From Rhizobium binae (GTDB lineage Bacteria > Pseudomonadota > Alphaproteobacteria > Rhizobiales > Rhizobiaceae): 64,000 nucleotides of DNA. Position numbers and translations under genes: made by a program. The notes beneath the pieces are model-generated. The model made no database searches, was not told the origin of the DNA, and saw nothing but the letters and a program-made list of their open reading frames with translations. Positions 9,397 to 18,728 of the stretch are shown piece by piece (the stretch's first letter is position 1; each line of letters starts with the position of its first letter). The stretch is taken from the NCBI RefSeq assembly GCF_017357225.1, contig NZ_CP071604.1, positions 685,001-749,000 on the forward strand. Reading direction: 5' to 3'.

Positions 9397-9864
9397 ATGT
9401 CGTACTCCGTAAAAAGTCTGAACGAAGGGGACCGTGAGCTGATCGCGTTCCGGATCGGCGATCAGGAATTTTGCGTGAACATCATGTCGGTTCGCGAAAT
9501 CCGGGGCTGGACCCCGGCGACCGCGATGCCGCACTCGCCTGCCTATATGCTTGGTGTCATCAACCTGCGCGGCGCGGTGCTGCCGATCATCGATCTCGCC
9601 GCCCGCCTCGGCATGAAGCCGGCCGATCCGACCGCCCGTCATGTCATCATCGTCGCCCAGGTCCGTCGCAAGGTCGTCGGCCTCTTGGTCGATGCCGTCT
9701 CCGACATTCTGACGGTGACCGACGAGGTCATTCAGCCGACGCCGGAAATTTCCTCCGACCTCGAGCGCCAATTTGCCCGAGGCATTCTCGCCATCGACAA
9801 GCGCATGATCTGCCTGATCGAACTTGAAGCCCTCTTTTCCGAGACCGAAAGCGAAGCCGCATGA
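9397..9864 (+). CDS. cheW: Chemotaxis adaptor CheW
   Basis: A 155-residue single CheW domain that couples chemoreceptors to CheA. Family marks are the opening IAFRIGDQEFCVNIMSVREI and the central YMLGVINLRGAVLPIIDLA, which forms the receptor/CheA contact core. Length and layout are normal. It starts 4 bases after cheA and its stop overlaps cheR by four bases (ATGA), so the genes are almost certainly on one transcript. Confidence 0.97.
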   Translation: MSYSVKSLNEGDRELIAFRIGDQEFCVNIMSVREIRGWTPATAMPHSPAYMLGVINLRGAVLPIIDLAARLGMKPADPTARHVIIVAQVRRKVVGLLVDAVSDILTVTDEVIQPTPEISSDLERQFARGILAIDKRMICLIELEALFSETESEAA

Positions 9865-10769
9865 GTGCAATGGGTGCAAAGGATCAGAGGCAGGGAGCCG
9901 ACGAGGTGCTGGCGAGCGGAGAATATCCGCTGACGCGCCGCGACCTCACGGAAATCGCCGCCATGATCTACTCGGATGCCGGCATCTTCCTCAACGAGAC
10001 GAAGGCTTCGCTCGTCTATTCGCGTCTGTCGAAACATATCCGCAATCTCGGTCTTTCCGGCTTTCGGGAATATTGCGAACTCGTCGCTTCGCCGGCGGGT
10101 GCCGCGCCGCGCCGCGAAATGCTGTCGCATCTGACGACCAATTTCACCCGCTTCTTTCGCGAAAACCATCATTTCGAGCATCTGCGCGACCACGTGCTGC
10201 CGGAGCTTCTGCAGCGGGCGAGAGCGGGCGGCAGGGTTCGCATCTGGTCGGCCGCTTCCTCTGACGGGCAGGAACCCTATTCGATCGCGCTCACCGTGCT
10301 GTCGCTGATGCCGAATGTCGCCGATTATGACTTCAAGATCCTGGCGACCGACATCGACCCGAAAATCCTGGCGATCGCCAGGGCCGGCGCCTATGACGAG
10401 AGCGCCCTCGAAACCGTTTCGCCGGCCATGCGCAAGCAATGGTTCAGCGAAGTCGAAGTGCAGGGCCGCAGGAAGTTCCAGGTCGACGACCGCGTCAAGC
10501 GGCTGATCACCTACAATGAGCTGAACCTGATGGCGCAGTGGCCATTCAAGGGCAAGTTCGACGTCATCTTCTGCCGCAACGTCGTCATCTATTTCGACGA
10601 GCCGACGCAAATGAAGATCTGGCAGCGTTTCGCCGGCCTGCTGCCGGAAGGCGGCCATCTCTATATCGGCCATTCCGAGCGCGTGTCCGGCGAGGCGAAG
10701 CACGTCTTCGACAATATCGGCATCACGACCTACCGCTACACGACCAAGGGTCCTGGGAGGAAGGCATGA
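9861..10769 (+). CDS. cheR: Chemoreceptor methyltransferase CheR
   Basis: 302 residues. It transfers methyl groups from S-adenosylmethionine to receptor glutamates for adaptation. Seen here: an N-terminal helical domain, the [12 protein letters not shown] segment (receptor-side Arg/Phe), the SAM-binding loop [16 protein letters not shown], the acidic ATDIDPKIL strand, and [16 protein letters not shown] near the end. Start ATG 9861 overlaps cheW; the stop overlaps cheB by four bases. IcpA lacks the tethering pentapeptide, so CheR probably reaches it through the array or acts mainly on other receptors. Confidence 0.97.
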   Translation: MSAMGAKDQRQGADEVLASGEYPLTRRDLTEIAAMIYSDAGIFLNETKASLVYSRLSKHIRNLGLSGFREYCELVASPAGAAPRREMLSHLTTNFTRFFRENHHFEHLRDHVLPELLQRARAGGRVRIWSAASSDGQEPYSIALTVLSLMPNVADYDFKILATDIDPKILAIARAGAYDESALETVSPAMRKQWFSEVEVQGRRKFQVDDRVKRLITYNELNLMAQWPFKGKFDVIFCRNVVIYFDEPTQMKIWQRFAGLLPEGGHLYIGHSERVSGEAKHVFDNIGITTYRYTTKGPGRKA

Positions 10770-11809
10770 GCGCGCCGGCAAGGGTTCTGGTCGTTGACGA
10801 CTCGCCGACCATGCGCGGGCTGATCACAGCCGTCTTGAGCTCCGATCCGGAGGTCAACGTCATCGGCCAGGCCGGCGATGCGCTGGAAGCCCGCGAAGCG
10901 ATCAAGCGCCTGAATCCCGACGTCGTGACGCTCGACATCGAGATGCCGAACATGAATGGCCTCGATTTTCTCGAAAAGATCATGACGCTGCGGCCCATGC
11001 CCGTCATCATGGTGTCGACGATGACCCATCGCGGCGCCGAGGCGACGCTTGCAGCCCTTGAGATCGGCGCATTCGACTGTGTCGGTAAGCCGGGGCCGGG
11101 CGAACCCAGGCCCTTCGGCGACCTCGCCGAGAAGGTCAAGGCCGCCGCCCGCACCCAGCGCCAGTTTTCCCAGCCCGTGGCGGCCGCCGCGCCGCCGCCC
11201 TCCGTCGCCGATTTCCGCGTCGGTCGCAAGATCGTCGCGATCGGCTCGTCGACGGGCGGCGTCGAGGCGCTGATTGCCGTGCTCCAGAAATTCCCGGCCA
11301 ATTGCCCGCCAACGGTCATCACCCAGCACATGCCGCCGACTTTCACCAGGAGCTTTGCCGAACGGCTGAACCGGCTGTGCGCGCCGGTGGTGCAGGAAGC
11401 GACCGACGGCGCCCGTCTCGAGATCGGCAAGATCTATCTGGCGCCGGGCGGCGAACGCCATCTCCAGGTCACCGGCGCTTCGGCGCCGTGCTGCCGCCTC
11501 GTCGACCGCCCCCCGGTCAACGGCCATCGCCCGTCGGTGGATGTACTCTTTGATTCAGTTGCGGAACTGGCGGGCCGCAACGCCGTCGGCGTGATTCTGA
11601 CCGGAATGGGCCGCGATGGCGCTGCCGGATTGTTGAAAATGCGTCACGCCGGCGCCAGAACCCTCGGCCAGAACGAAAAAACCTGTGTCGTTTACGGAAT
11701 GCCAAGGGTTGCGCACGAACTTGGCGCCGTTGAGCAGCAGCTCCCACTGTCTGCCATCGGTGAGGAAATATTGAAAATGACAGCCGCCCGAAAGGAAGGG
11801 ACCGAATAA
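10766..11809 (+). CDS. cheB: Protein-glutamate methylesterase/response regulator CheB
   Basis: 347 residues from ATG 10766, which overlaps the cheR stop; the open frame extends further upstream only as a shadow of cheR. The N-terminal receiver domain has D11/D12, phosphoacceptor D57 ([11 protein letters not shown]) and Lys in VGKPG. A linker of about residues 130-150 leads to the C-terminal methylesterase with the catalytic Ser in [11 protein letters not shown], His in ITQHMPP and Asp in [11 protein letters not shown]. It removes methyl groups from and deamidates receptors once phosphorylated by CheA. cheY2 follows with no gap. Confidence 0.97.
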   Translation: MSAPARVLVVDDSPTMRGLITAVLSSDPEVNVIGQAGDALEAREAIKRLNPDVVTLDIEMPNMNGLDFLEKIMTLRPMPVIMVSTMTHRGAEATLAALEIGAFDCVGKPGPGEPRPFGDLAEKVKAAARTQRQFSQPVAAAAPPPSVADFRVGRKIVAIGSSTGGVEALIAVLQKFPANCPPTVITQHMPPTFTRSFAERLNRLCAPVVQEATDGARLEIGKIYLAPGGERHLQVTGASAPCCRLVDRPPVNGHRPSVDVLFDSVAELAGRNAVGVILTGMGRDGAAGLLKMRHAGARTLGQNEKTCVVYGMPRVAHELGAVEQQLPLSAIGEEILKMTAARKEGTE

Positions 11810-12199
11810 ATGTCGATCGCGGAGAAAATCAAAGTTCTGATCGTCGACGATCAGGTAACGAGCCGGTTGCTGCTCAGCGACGCGCTGACACAGCTCGGTT
11901 TCAAGCAGATCACGTCGGCGGGCGACGGCGAGCAGGGCATGAAGATCATGACCGAGCAGCCGCATCATCTGGTGATTTCGGACTTCAACATGCCGAAGAT
12001 GGATGGCATCGGTTTCCTTCAGGCCGTGCGCACCAACCCGAACACCAAGAAGGCGGCTTTCATCATCCTCACCGCCCAGGGCGATCGCGCGCTGGTGCAG
12101 AAGGCAGCCCAGCTCGGCGCCAACAACGTGCTCGCCAAGCCGTTCACGATCGAGAAGATGAAGGCGGCCATCGAAGCCGTGTTTGGAGCCTTGAAATGA
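11810..12199 (+). CDS. cheY2: Chemotaxis response regulator CheY2 (motor effector)
   Basis: A 129-residue receiver with D13/D14, phosphoacceptor D58 ([11 protein letters not shown]), Thr in FIILTAQ and Lys in LAKPF. Its place between cheB and cheD matches the rhizobial CheY2, which when phosphorylated binds the motor and slows the unidirectional flagellar rotation. It starts directly after the cheB stop and overlaps cheD by four bases. The role split from CheY1 comes from conserved gene order and work in S. meliloti. Confidence 0.93.
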   Translation: MSIAEKIKVLIVDDQVTSRLLLSDALTQLGFKQITSAGDGEQGMKIMTEQPHHLVISDFNMPKMDGIGFLQAVRTNPNTKKAAFIILTAQGDRALVQKAAQLGANNVLAKPFTIEKMKAAIEAVFGALK

Positions 12200-12750
12200 T
12201 CGCTGATGGGGCAGCCCGCCGCGTGCACATCATTCAAGGCGAGTATAAGGTTCTGAGCGATCCGAATGCGGTCCTCTCGACCATTCTCGGCTCGTGCGTG
12301 GCGGCGTGCCTCAGAGACCCTGTCGCCGGCGTCGGTGGCATGAACCACTTTCTGCTGCCAGGTTCGGCGACCTCGCCGACATCAGGCGGGGATGCCACGC
12401 GCTACGGCGTGCATCTGATGGAATTGCTGATCAACGGTCTCCTGAAGCAGGGCGCCCGGCGCGACCGGTTGGAGGCAAAGATCTTCGGCGGTGCCAAGAC
12501 GATCTCGACCTTCTCCAATGTCGGTGAGCAGAACGCGGCCTTCGCCATGCAGTTCCTCAGGGATGAAGGCATTCCGGTGGTCGGCTCCTCGACCGGCGGA
12601 GAGCACGGGCGCAAGCTCGAATATTGGCCGGTTTCCGGCCGTGCCCGGCAATATCCATTGACCGGCGCCGAAACGCAGAGAACCGTCGCTCTCGAGCAGC
12701 GTCCAGCCGCTCCGCAGAAGCCCGTCGAAACCAGTATCGAATTTTTTTGA
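12196..12750 (+). CDS. cheD: Chemoreceptor glutamine deamidase CheD
   Basis: 184 residues. It converts specific receptor glutamines to glutamates, making them methylatable. The catalytic dyad is visible: Cys34 in LGSCVAACL and His51 in GGMNHFLLP. The C-terminal third after about residue 150 is variable and Gln/Pro/Glu-rich. The start overlaps cheY2 by four bases. Normal family length. Confidence 0.95.
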   Translation: MIADGAARRVHIIQGEYKVLSDPNAVLSTILGSCVAACLRDPVAGVGGMNHFLLPGSATSPTSGGDATRYGVHLMELLINGLLKQGARRDRLEAKIFGGAKTISTFSNVGEQNAAFAMQFLRDEGIPVVGSSTGGEHGRKLEYWPVSGRARQYPLTGAETQRTVALEQRPAAPQKPVETSIEFF

Positions 12751-12766
12751 GGGCGAGGATTTTGAT

Positions 12767-13156
12767 ATGACATTCACTCCGGTATTGGAGCCACCCGCGC
12801 CTGTCGAAGCGTTGAGCGACATCCTTATGCGCATCGTGTCCGAACTGCACGATGTCGCCTACCTGATCGAGCGCATCGAACCGCAGCTTCTCGAGCTCGG
12901 CGGAGCCGAAGTTCTGAATTCGCCTGATGCCATGAAGGTCATGCAGGGCATCGATCTGGCGGTGCAGAAATCGCGCGGCCTTGCCGAATTCATCGACACC
13001 ATCACCGGCGAAATCCCGCTCGGCTGGACGGTGGACGTCGCAACGGCGCTGAGCCTCGTCAAGCTGGCCGAGATGCAGAAGGCGCTGGGCGGCGCCACCC
13101 GCCACGGCCATTCCCAGCCGCTGAGCAAGGCGGCCGGCGACTTTGATTTCTTCTAG
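12767..13156 (+). CDS. cheT: Chemotaxis protein CheT (probable CheY phosphatase)
   Basis: 129 residues, mostly predicted helix, last gene of the che operon and 16 bases after cheD. At this position rhizobia carry orf10/cheT. The protein has a D-x-x-x-Q motif at Asp63-Gln67 (DLAVQ), the signature used by CheZ-type phosphatases to remove phosphate from CheY. Work on the S. meliloti homologue reports a role in signal ending and adaptation. The C-terminus ends in an acidic-aromatic tail, DFDFF. Assignment rests on position, size and motif. Confidence 0.85.
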   Translation: MTFTPVLEPPAPVEALSDILMRIVSELHDVAYLIERIEPQLLELGGAEVLNSPDAMKVMQGIDLAVQKSRGLAEFIDTITGEIPLGWTVDVATALSLVKLAEMQKALGGATRHGHSQPLSKAAGDFDFF

Positions 13157-13344
13157 CATTCAGCTTCGCTTCTCCCGCCTTCGGCCTTCGTTTAACCGAG
13201 GATCGTTCTCGTAAAATCGTTGCATGGCAGGGGTGAGCCTTTCGCTCCCGCGCGCTCCACGAAACGCTCGCACAAGTTTCGCCGATTATTCGTCAGATGA
13301 GGCAATAAGCCTGCTTTGTCTTTGACGGATCGTGCGAGAACAGA

Positions 13345-15036
13345 ATGAATCTGTTAAATCAATTAGTTCAGATTTTTAAGAACTTTGCTGCCCTGGGTCG
13401 AACGCGGCTGATGATTCTGGGAGGCGTCGGCGCCGTTTCCATCGCGATCATTCTTGCGGCTGCCCTTTTCGTCAACAAGCCGGCACAGGAAACGCTCTAC
13501 GTCGGTCTCGACTCTCCCGATCTCAACCAGATCAGCATGGCCCTTGCCGAAGCCAATATCGATTTCCAGGTCGGCACGGACGGCGCCAGCATCACCGTCC
13601 CGGCCGGCATGACGGGCAAGGCCCGCCTAATGCTTGCCGAGCGCGGCTTGCCAAACAGCGCCAATGCCGGTTACGAACTCTTCGACAATGTCGGCTCGCT
13701 CGGTCTGACCTCCTTCATGCAGGAAGTGACGCGGGTTCGCGCACTGGAAGGCGAAATCGCCCGCACCATTCAGTCGATCTCGGGCATCACGGCCGCGCGT
13801 GTCCACATCGTCATGCCGGAGGTCGGGAACTTCCGGAAGGCGGAGCAGAAGCCGACGGCCTCCGTCATGATACGCGCGAGCGCGGCCACCGGGCGCGGCG
13901 CAGCGACCTCGATCCGCCATCTCGTTGCCTCGGCCGTGCCGGGGCTCGATGTTGATGATGTGACGATTCTTGATTCAGCCGGCCAGCTGCTGGCTTCCGG
14001 CGACGAGGCGAGCAACAGCTCGCTGAACCGTTCGCTCAATATCGTCCAGAACGTTCAGCAGGAAGTCGAATCCAACATCGACAAGGCGCTGGCGCCGTTC
14101 CTGGGCATGGACAATTTCCGCTCCAGCGTCACCGCCGACCTCAATACCGACGCTCAGCAGATCCAGGAGACCACCTACGATCCCGAATCCAAGGTCGAGC
14201 GCTCGGTTCGTTCGACAAAGGAAGCCCAGCAGTCGCAGCAGAAGCAGTCCGACAATGCGACGACCGTCGAGCAGAACATTCCGCAGGCAGCCCCTGATGC
14301 CGGCGGTTCCGGCGGCCCCGAATCGCAGGACAAGTCCGACAAGCGTGAAGAGCAGACCAACTACGAAATCAACAGCAGGACGACGGCGACGACCCGCAAC
14401 AGCTACAGGGTCGACAAGCTGTCGATCGCCGTGGTGGTCAACAAGGGTCGTATCGCCAAGATGGTCGGCGAGCCTGTCGATCAGGCCAAGATCGATGCCT
14501 ATCTCGCCGAAATGCAGAAGATCGTCGCTTCGGCCGCCGGCGTCGACGCCAAGCGCGGCGACGTCATCACCGTCACGGCGATGGACTTCCTGGAAAATCA
14601 ATTGCTCGAGGAAGCCACCGGCGGTGTCCGGGTCATGGATATGCTGAGCCGCAATCTTGCCGGCATCATCAACTCGCTCGCCTTCGTGGTGGTCGCCTTC
14701 GTGGTGGTCTGGATGGGCCTGCGCCCGCTGGTCCGCAGTGTCACCGGCAATGGTGCAGGCGCCGTTCTCGGCGACGCCACACCGGAAGCGGCCGGCCTCG
14801 AGCTCCCGGACTTTGCGCCGGCGGCAGGCGTGTCCGGAGGCGCTCTCATGGACGGCTTCGGATCCGACTTCGGCTTCGACAGCACCGAGGATCTGCTCAG
14901 TCTCGGCGACGACGACGGCAACTTCAACCGACGCGTCAAGGAAGGCCCGGAACGCAAGCTCGCCCGCATGGTCGAGATCAACGAGGAGCGCGCCGCGAAA
15001 ATCCTCCGGAAATGGGCAATCGACGAAGCAGCATAA
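13345..15036 (+). CDS. fliF: Flagellar MS-ring protein FliF
   Basis: 563 residues. It forms the MS ring in the inner membrane, the base on which rod, export gate and C ring assemble. A first membrane helix is at about residues 28-48 and a second at about 438-458 (LAFVVVAFVVVWMGLRPLV). Between them are the ring-building domains and a Gln/Ser/Gly-rich disordered loop around 290-345. The cytoplasmic tail, rich in Phe/Gly/Asp and then Arg/Lys, ends in the FliG-binding segment. A 188-base gap separates it from cheT, and a strong terminator follows at once, so it may be either the last gene of the che transcript or a separate unit. Confidence 0.97.
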   Translation: MNLLNQLVQIFKNFAALGRTRLMILGGVGAVSIAIILAAALFVNKPAQETLYVGLDSPDLNQISMALAEANIDFQVGTDGASITVPAGMTGKARLMLAERGLPNSANAGYELFDNVGSLGLTSFMQEVTRVRALEGEIARTIQSISGITAARVHIVMPEVGNFRKAEQKPTASVMIRASAATGRGAATSIRHLVASAVPGLDVDDVTILDSAGQLLASGDEASNSSLNRSLNIVQNVQQEVESNIDKALAPFLGMDNFRSSVTADLNTDAQQIQETTYDPESKVERSVRSTKEAQQSQQKQSDNATTVEQNIPQAAPDAGGSGGPESQDKSDKREEQTNYEINSRTTATTRNSYRVDKLSIAVVVNKGRIAKMVGEPVDQAKIDAYLAEMQKIVASAAGVDAKRGDVITVTAMDFLENQLLEEATGGVRVMDMLSRNLAGIINSLAFVVVAFVVVWMGLRPLVRSVTGNGAGAVLGDATPEAAGLELPDFAPAAGVSGGALMDGFGSDFGFDSTEDLLSLGDDDGNFNRRVKEGPERKLARMVEINEERAAKILRKWAIDEAA

Positions 15037-15037
15037 G

Positions 15038-15063
15038 AAAAGGCCGGGAAACCGGCCTTTTTC
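15038..15063 (+). terminator. Rho-independent terminator after fliF
   Basis: A 10-bp perfect stem (AAAAGGCCGG / CCGGCCTTTT) with a GAAA tetraloop directly after the fliF stop; the right arm runs into five T residues. Confidence 0.9.
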
Positions 15064-15420
15064 ACGTCCATGCCGGATCTTCCCGTTCAGGCTCTTGCCG
15101 GTCTCCGCAAAGCCCAGTATCGCCCTTCGGCCAAGGTGAGTAAAGTTGCTGGCCTCACTCGCGTAAAACGCGAATCGAGTTGCGGTATGGCCAGAATCAC
15201 CTTAGCCTCGACTCTGTCTTCATAGGCATGATCGGCATTCGAATCAGCGCATGGACGGTGGAGAAAGTAAATCCCTAGAAGTCGGAGATGGTACTTTACA
15301 TCAGCTGGCTTACCCTTGGGTGATTCGAAGTGGGATTCCAGCGGGACATGAATTGAATCCTTTACAGAAAAATTGCCGTTGCACCGAGCGTGATCGTTTC
15401 TCAGCCGCAGGACGTTGCCA
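15064..15420. promoter_or_regulatory. Intergenic region upstream of visN
   Basis: About 355 bases without a supported gene. A minus-strand open frame across it has poor codon use and overlaps the start of visN, so I do not accept it. The visN promoter should be here; I see no certain promoter hexamers or dyad. A CAGGA ribosome site precedes visN ATG 15421. Confidence 0.4.
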
Positions 15421-16167
15421 ATGGATATGAACATATTTCAGGCGAGCAAAGGCGAGAGGCAGATAATGAATTTCGCAAGCGCAGTGGCGCCGGCTCTGTT
15501 GCCGCGCGATGAACTGATCCAGCGGCTGCACAATGTCGCCGGCACTGGCAGGTTGCAGTCCGGTCTGCGCGCGCTGACGGAGTATGTCGGCGCTTCGCAC
15601 TATCTGCTGGCACGTTGTGATCTCATCCAGGAAAGCGGCCTCGATTTCGTCGTCTCCTCGGATTGGCCCTTCGACCTGGTCAAGGACATCGCCAACGATC
15701 TCGTCAGCGGCTATGCCCGCTCCACCGAGCTGGAAAAATGCATGCAGGTTTTCCAGCCGAATTTCGCGCTGCTGCCCGAAAGCGCCGCCGCGCCGGAGGG
15801 CGCCAGCCGCCAATATTGTTCATTGACCTTCAATGTCGGCCGCTCGCGGCTGGCCTTGATGTTCCTGTTCGGCGAAGGGTTCATCCTGTCGCCGGAGCGG
15901 CTGCGGGATGTCGGCCTGCTTGCCGGCTATGTCGCGAGCTTCCTTCGCTGCGGCGGCGCCAGAGTTGACCGCGATTTCGAGCTGACCGACCGCGAGCTGG
16001 AATGCCTGTTCTGGATCGCCGAAGGCAAGACCAGCGACGAGATCGCGATGATCCTCGGAATCTCCCGCAACACGATCAACAACTATATCACCAGCGTGAT
16101 GCGCAAGACGGCGACCAAGACGCGGTCGGAGGCCATTGCCTTCGCGGTCCGCAACAATCTCGTATAG
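15421..16167 (+). CDS. visN: LuxR-type master motility regulator VisN
   Basis: 248 residues from ATG 15421 (an ATG two codons later is possible). N-terminal ligand-type domain (about 20-175) resembles the autoinducer-binding fold of LuxR proteins. The C-terminal LuxR helix-turn-helix (about 182-245) shows LTDRELECLFWIAEGKTSDE and ISRNTINNYI. VisN works with VisR as a heterodimer at the top of the rhizobial flagellar hierarchy, activating rem. It is followed eight bases later by visR, as expected for subunits made together. Confidence 0.93.
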   Translation: MDMNIFQASKGERQIMNFASAVAPALLPRDELIQRLHNVAGTGRLQSGLRALTEYVGASHYLLARCDLIQESGLDFVVSSDWPFDLVKDIANDLVSGYARSTELEKCMQVFQPNFALLPESAAAPEGASRQYCSLTFNVGRSRLALMFLFGEGFILSPERLRDVGLLAGYVASFLRCGGARVDRDFELTDRELECLFWIAEGKTSDEIAMILGISRNTINNYITSVMRKTATKTRSEAIAFAVRNNLV

Positions 16168-16175
16168 GGGGATCC

Positions 16176-16922
16176 ATGGGGCATCCATCAAGCAGGGTGA
16201 TGAACGGCGCCGATCCGCTCCGCATGGTGCGGGTGAACAGGATTTCCAGCCGGTCCGATCTTTTTCCGCGGCTGATCGCGATGCAGAAACTCGCCGATGC
16301 TCAGGGCTTCGCGATTTACCGCGTCAGCGGCTCCGGCCTGTCGGCAAAGCAGCGCCTCGTCTGCGAACTCGAGAACTGGGGATCGTCCAATGCCGGTTTC
16401 GGCAAGGCCTTCACGGATGCCTATGGCGATATCCTTCTCGATCATCTCGAAAAGTCGCTGCTTCCGCTTTCCTGGGCCGGTGCTCACGATCGGGCGGCCC
16501 CCGGCCCGGCCGACTTCGCGCCATTCATGACGCGCCTGAAGGATGGAATCCTGCCTTTTTCCGGGCTTGCCTTTCCGGTGCGGCTCGGCGCCGTCGGCAA
16601 TGGCTTCATTCTATTTACCGGCGACGATATCGATCCTTCAAGCGATATGATCGTCGAGCTGCACGGCCGTTGCAGCCATATCATGATGGATCTGCTCTCG
16701 CTCGACGAGCGCCGCACGGCCGCCGCCGAGGCGTTGAGCGAACGTGAGGTCGCCTGTCTGCAGCTTGCCGGTGACGGCCGCATCAGCGAAGAGATCGCCG
16801 AAAAGCTCGGCTTGTCCGTACACACGGTCAACGCTTATCTCGGCTCGGCGACGATCAAGCTCGATTCCGTCAACCGCATCCAGGCGATCGCCAAGGCGAT
16901 CCGGCTTGGCTACATCAGCTGA
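16176..16922 (+). CDS. visR: LuxR-type master motility regulator VisR
   Basis: 248 residues from ATG 16176, with an AGGGGGA ribosome site; the longer open frame upstream only shadows visN. N-terminal LuxR-type sensor domain (about 20-170), then the DNA-binding domain with LSEREVACLQLAGDGRISEE and LGLSVHTVNAYLGSA at about 184-240. Partner of VisN. Its stop faces the end of the minus-strand motA-flhB unit 54 bases away. Confidence 0.93.
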   Translation: MGHPSSRVMNGADPLRMVRVNRISSRSDLFPRLIAMQKLADAQGFAIYRVSGSGLSAKQRLVCELENWGSSNAGFGKAFTDAYGDILLDHLEKSLLPLSWAGAHDRAAPGPADFAPFMTRLKDGILPFSGLAFPVRLGAVGNGFILFTGDDIDPSSDMIVELHGRCSHIMMDLLSLDERRTAAAEALSEREVACLQLAGDGRISEEIAEKLGLSVHTVNAYLGSATIKLDSVNRIQAIAKAIRLGYIS

Positions 16923-16975
16923 AGCCGAGCCTGCCGGCTTGACAGAGGCGCGAAAGCGTAATTGATCAAGGCCGA

Positions 16976-17416
16976 TCAGCTGGCGAGCGCGCTCGGCGGT
17001 TTCAGGCTGTAACGGGCCTGCCGAAGACTTCTTTCCAAGAAGACGGTATTCTCGTCGGGGTCGGGAGAGGGATCCTGGAAGGCGATGTGGTTGATTTCGA
17101 TGCCGGCATGATCTTCGGCAAGGGTCAGCTGCGCATAGACGGTAACGCCGCGCGGCTTGATTTCCAGGTCGAGAACGACCTCCGGCTTGCCACCCCATTC
17201 CAGCGTATAGTTTCCGCCCAGGCCGAAATTGACCGTGCCCGGATGAAAGAAAAGCTCTGCGGCCGAAGCGACGAGATCGGCCAGATTGCCGTAATACTCG
17301 AAGCGCAGCAGTGAAATAAGGTCAGAGGCATCCAGAAGGCGCAGTTCAGTGGCAACCGGGCTGATCGCGTCTGCGAGGATCTTTTCACGCTGGGCAGAGT
17401 GAGGGCATTTTTTCAT
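16976..17416 (-). CDS. Conserved flagellar-cluster protein of unknown function
   Basis: 146 residues, start ATG 17416, five bases after the flhB stop, so almost surely cotranslated with it. No signal peptide or membrane helix. N-terminal half helical with Cys5, C-terminal half strand-rich (TVNFGLGGNYTLEWGG and LEIKPRGVTVYAQLTL). I do not recognise a family. Codon use fits the neighbours. Being last in the motA-fliM-fliN-fliG-flhB unit suggests a motility role, but its place at the end could also be incidental. Confidence 0.75.
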   Translation of the reverse strand: MKKCPHSAQREKILADAISPVATELRLLDASDLISLLRFEYYGNLADLVASAAELFFHPGTVNFGLGGNYTLEWGGKPEVVLDLEIKPRGVTVYAQLTLAEDHAGIEINHIAFQDPSPDPDENTVFLERSLRQARYSLKPPSALAS

Positions 17417-17421
17417 TCGGC

Positions 17422-18501
17422 TTATCTTACCCGTTTGTTCTTGGCGTCTGCGGCGTAGACCCTGTGTATGAGCTCCGCAACGGCCTTATAGAAGACTGAC
17501 GGTATGACACTATCGACCGAGACTTGCGCAAACATGGAGCGCGCAAGCGGCGGATCTTCGAACACCGGGATGCCGTTCTGCTCGGCGATCTCCCTGATCT
17601 TCAACGCAATGAGGTCCTGGCCCTTTGCCAGCACCACTGGGGCGTCGTTTTCCTCACGCGCGTAACGCAGCGCCACAGCGTAGTGCGTCGGGTTGGCGAT
17701 GACCAGCGTTGCGCGGTGCACGTTGGCGATCATGCGCCGGCGCGCCCTGTCGCGCATCAGCGAGCGCTGCCGGCTTTTGACGAAGGGATCGCCCTGCGCC
17801 TGCTTGTTTTCCTCCTTCACTTCGTGGCGCGTCATCTTGAGTTCGGTGAACCAGTGATGGCGCGTCCAGAAAAGATCGGCGATCGCCACGATCGCGGTTG
17901 CGATCAGCATGACGATGATGATCTTGCGCATCGCCGTCATCATCCTGACGAGGATTGTCTGCGGATCGGAGAACATCGCGTCGATCGATCCGAAATATTC
18001 GCTCCTGAGCACGAAGAACAGGATGACCCCGACGACGACGACCTTGAAGAGCGACTTTCCGAACTCGACGAGGCCGGGCAGGCTGAAGAGCCGCGTCCAG
18101 CCTTTGGCCGGAGAAATGCGTGATGCCTGCGGCCGGATCCGTTCCAGCACCGGTGTCGGCAGATTCTGGAAGATCGAGGAGGCGATGCCGAAAACCATGA
18201 ACAGGATGAAGGCAGGCGCCACCAGTGCAGCGCCTGCCCAGCCCAGCCGAACGAAGAGCGCCAGAATGTCCGGTCCCGTCTCGATTTTCCATTGGTCGGG
18301 CTGCTCGAAAATGTCGCGCAGCGTTTCGCTCATGCGCCCGACGCTTTCGGGAAGGAAGAACACCAGATAGATGAAAGTGGCAAGGATGGTCGCGAAGATC
18401 GACAGTTCTCGCGAAAACGGCACATTGCCTTTTTCCGCGGCGTCGCTTCGCTTTTTCGCGGTCGGGGCTTCTGTTTTGCTGTCCTTGTCATCGTCTGCCA
18501 A
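17422..18501 (-). CDS. flhB: Flagellar export switch protein FlhB
   Basis: 359 residues starting at TTG 18501, chosen because GGAGG lies eight bases upstream; an earlier TTG at 18519 would add six residues. FlhB is part of the type III export gate and switches export from rod/hook to filament proteins. It shows the usual KTEAPT-K-R start, four membrane helices (about 30-210), and the self-cleavage motif NPTH (in [13 protein letters not shown] near residue 263) in the cytoplasmic domain. It follows fliG after a 227-base gap that contains a RIME repeat. Confidence 0.95.
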   Translation of the reverse strand: MADDDKDSKTEAPTAKKRSDAAEKGNVPFSRELSIFATILATFIYLVFFLPESVGRMSETLRDIFEQPDQWKIETGPDILALFVRLGWAGAALVAPAFILFMVFGIASSIFQNLPTPVLERIRPQASRISPAKGWTRLFSLPGLVEFGKSLFKVVVVGVILFFVLRSEYFGSIDAMFSDPQTILVRMMTAMRKIIIVMLIATAIVAIADLFWTRHHWFTELKMTRHEVKEENKQAQGDPFVKSRQRSLMRDRARRRMIANVHRATLVIANPTHYAVALRYAREENDAPVVLAKGQDLIALKIREIAEQNGIPVFEDPPLARSMFAQVSVDSVIPSVFYKAVAELIHRVYAADAKNKRVR

Positions 18502-18537
18502 GTCGCGGCCCTCCGTCAAAGAAACAGGCGCAGCGAA

Positions 18538-18640
18538 TGCATGCCACCCAAAGGCAGCGGTTTTGGGATGACGACATGCACCAAAACAAACAGCTGTAGC
18601 GCGTCGCGAAAACCGGGTTTTCTGCGACGCGCGATAGAGC
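18538..18640. repeat. RIME-type intergenic mosaic element between fliG and flhB
   Basis: Two adjacent imperfect palindromes: one from GCATGCC near 18538 to GACATGC near 18579, with a CCCAAA / TTTGGG inner stem; the second about 18600-18632 (CGCGTCGCGAAAACC / GGTTTTCTGCGACGCG). The pattern matches the Rhizobium intergenic mosaic elements. It lies within the motA-flhB unit, so if transcribed it forms strong hairpins in the mRNA. Confidence 0.7.
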
Positions 18641-18728
18641 GCGGCCTATCGATGAAGGGTAGTCGTCTGTCGCAGGGCGATCAACAGCCGCCTTTCGGGC
18701 GGCCGGATTTGTCAACAGTCTCGGAAGA

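Noticed and set aside
15087..15434. A 115-residue minus-strand open frame upstream of visN
   Set aside because: Poor codon bias, no motif, and it crosses the visN start; better read as a regulatory gap.
16922..16940. A terminator between visR and the convergent minus-strand unit
   Set aside because: Only a 6-bp stem (AAGCCG/CGGCTT) with no T run on either side; too weak to call.
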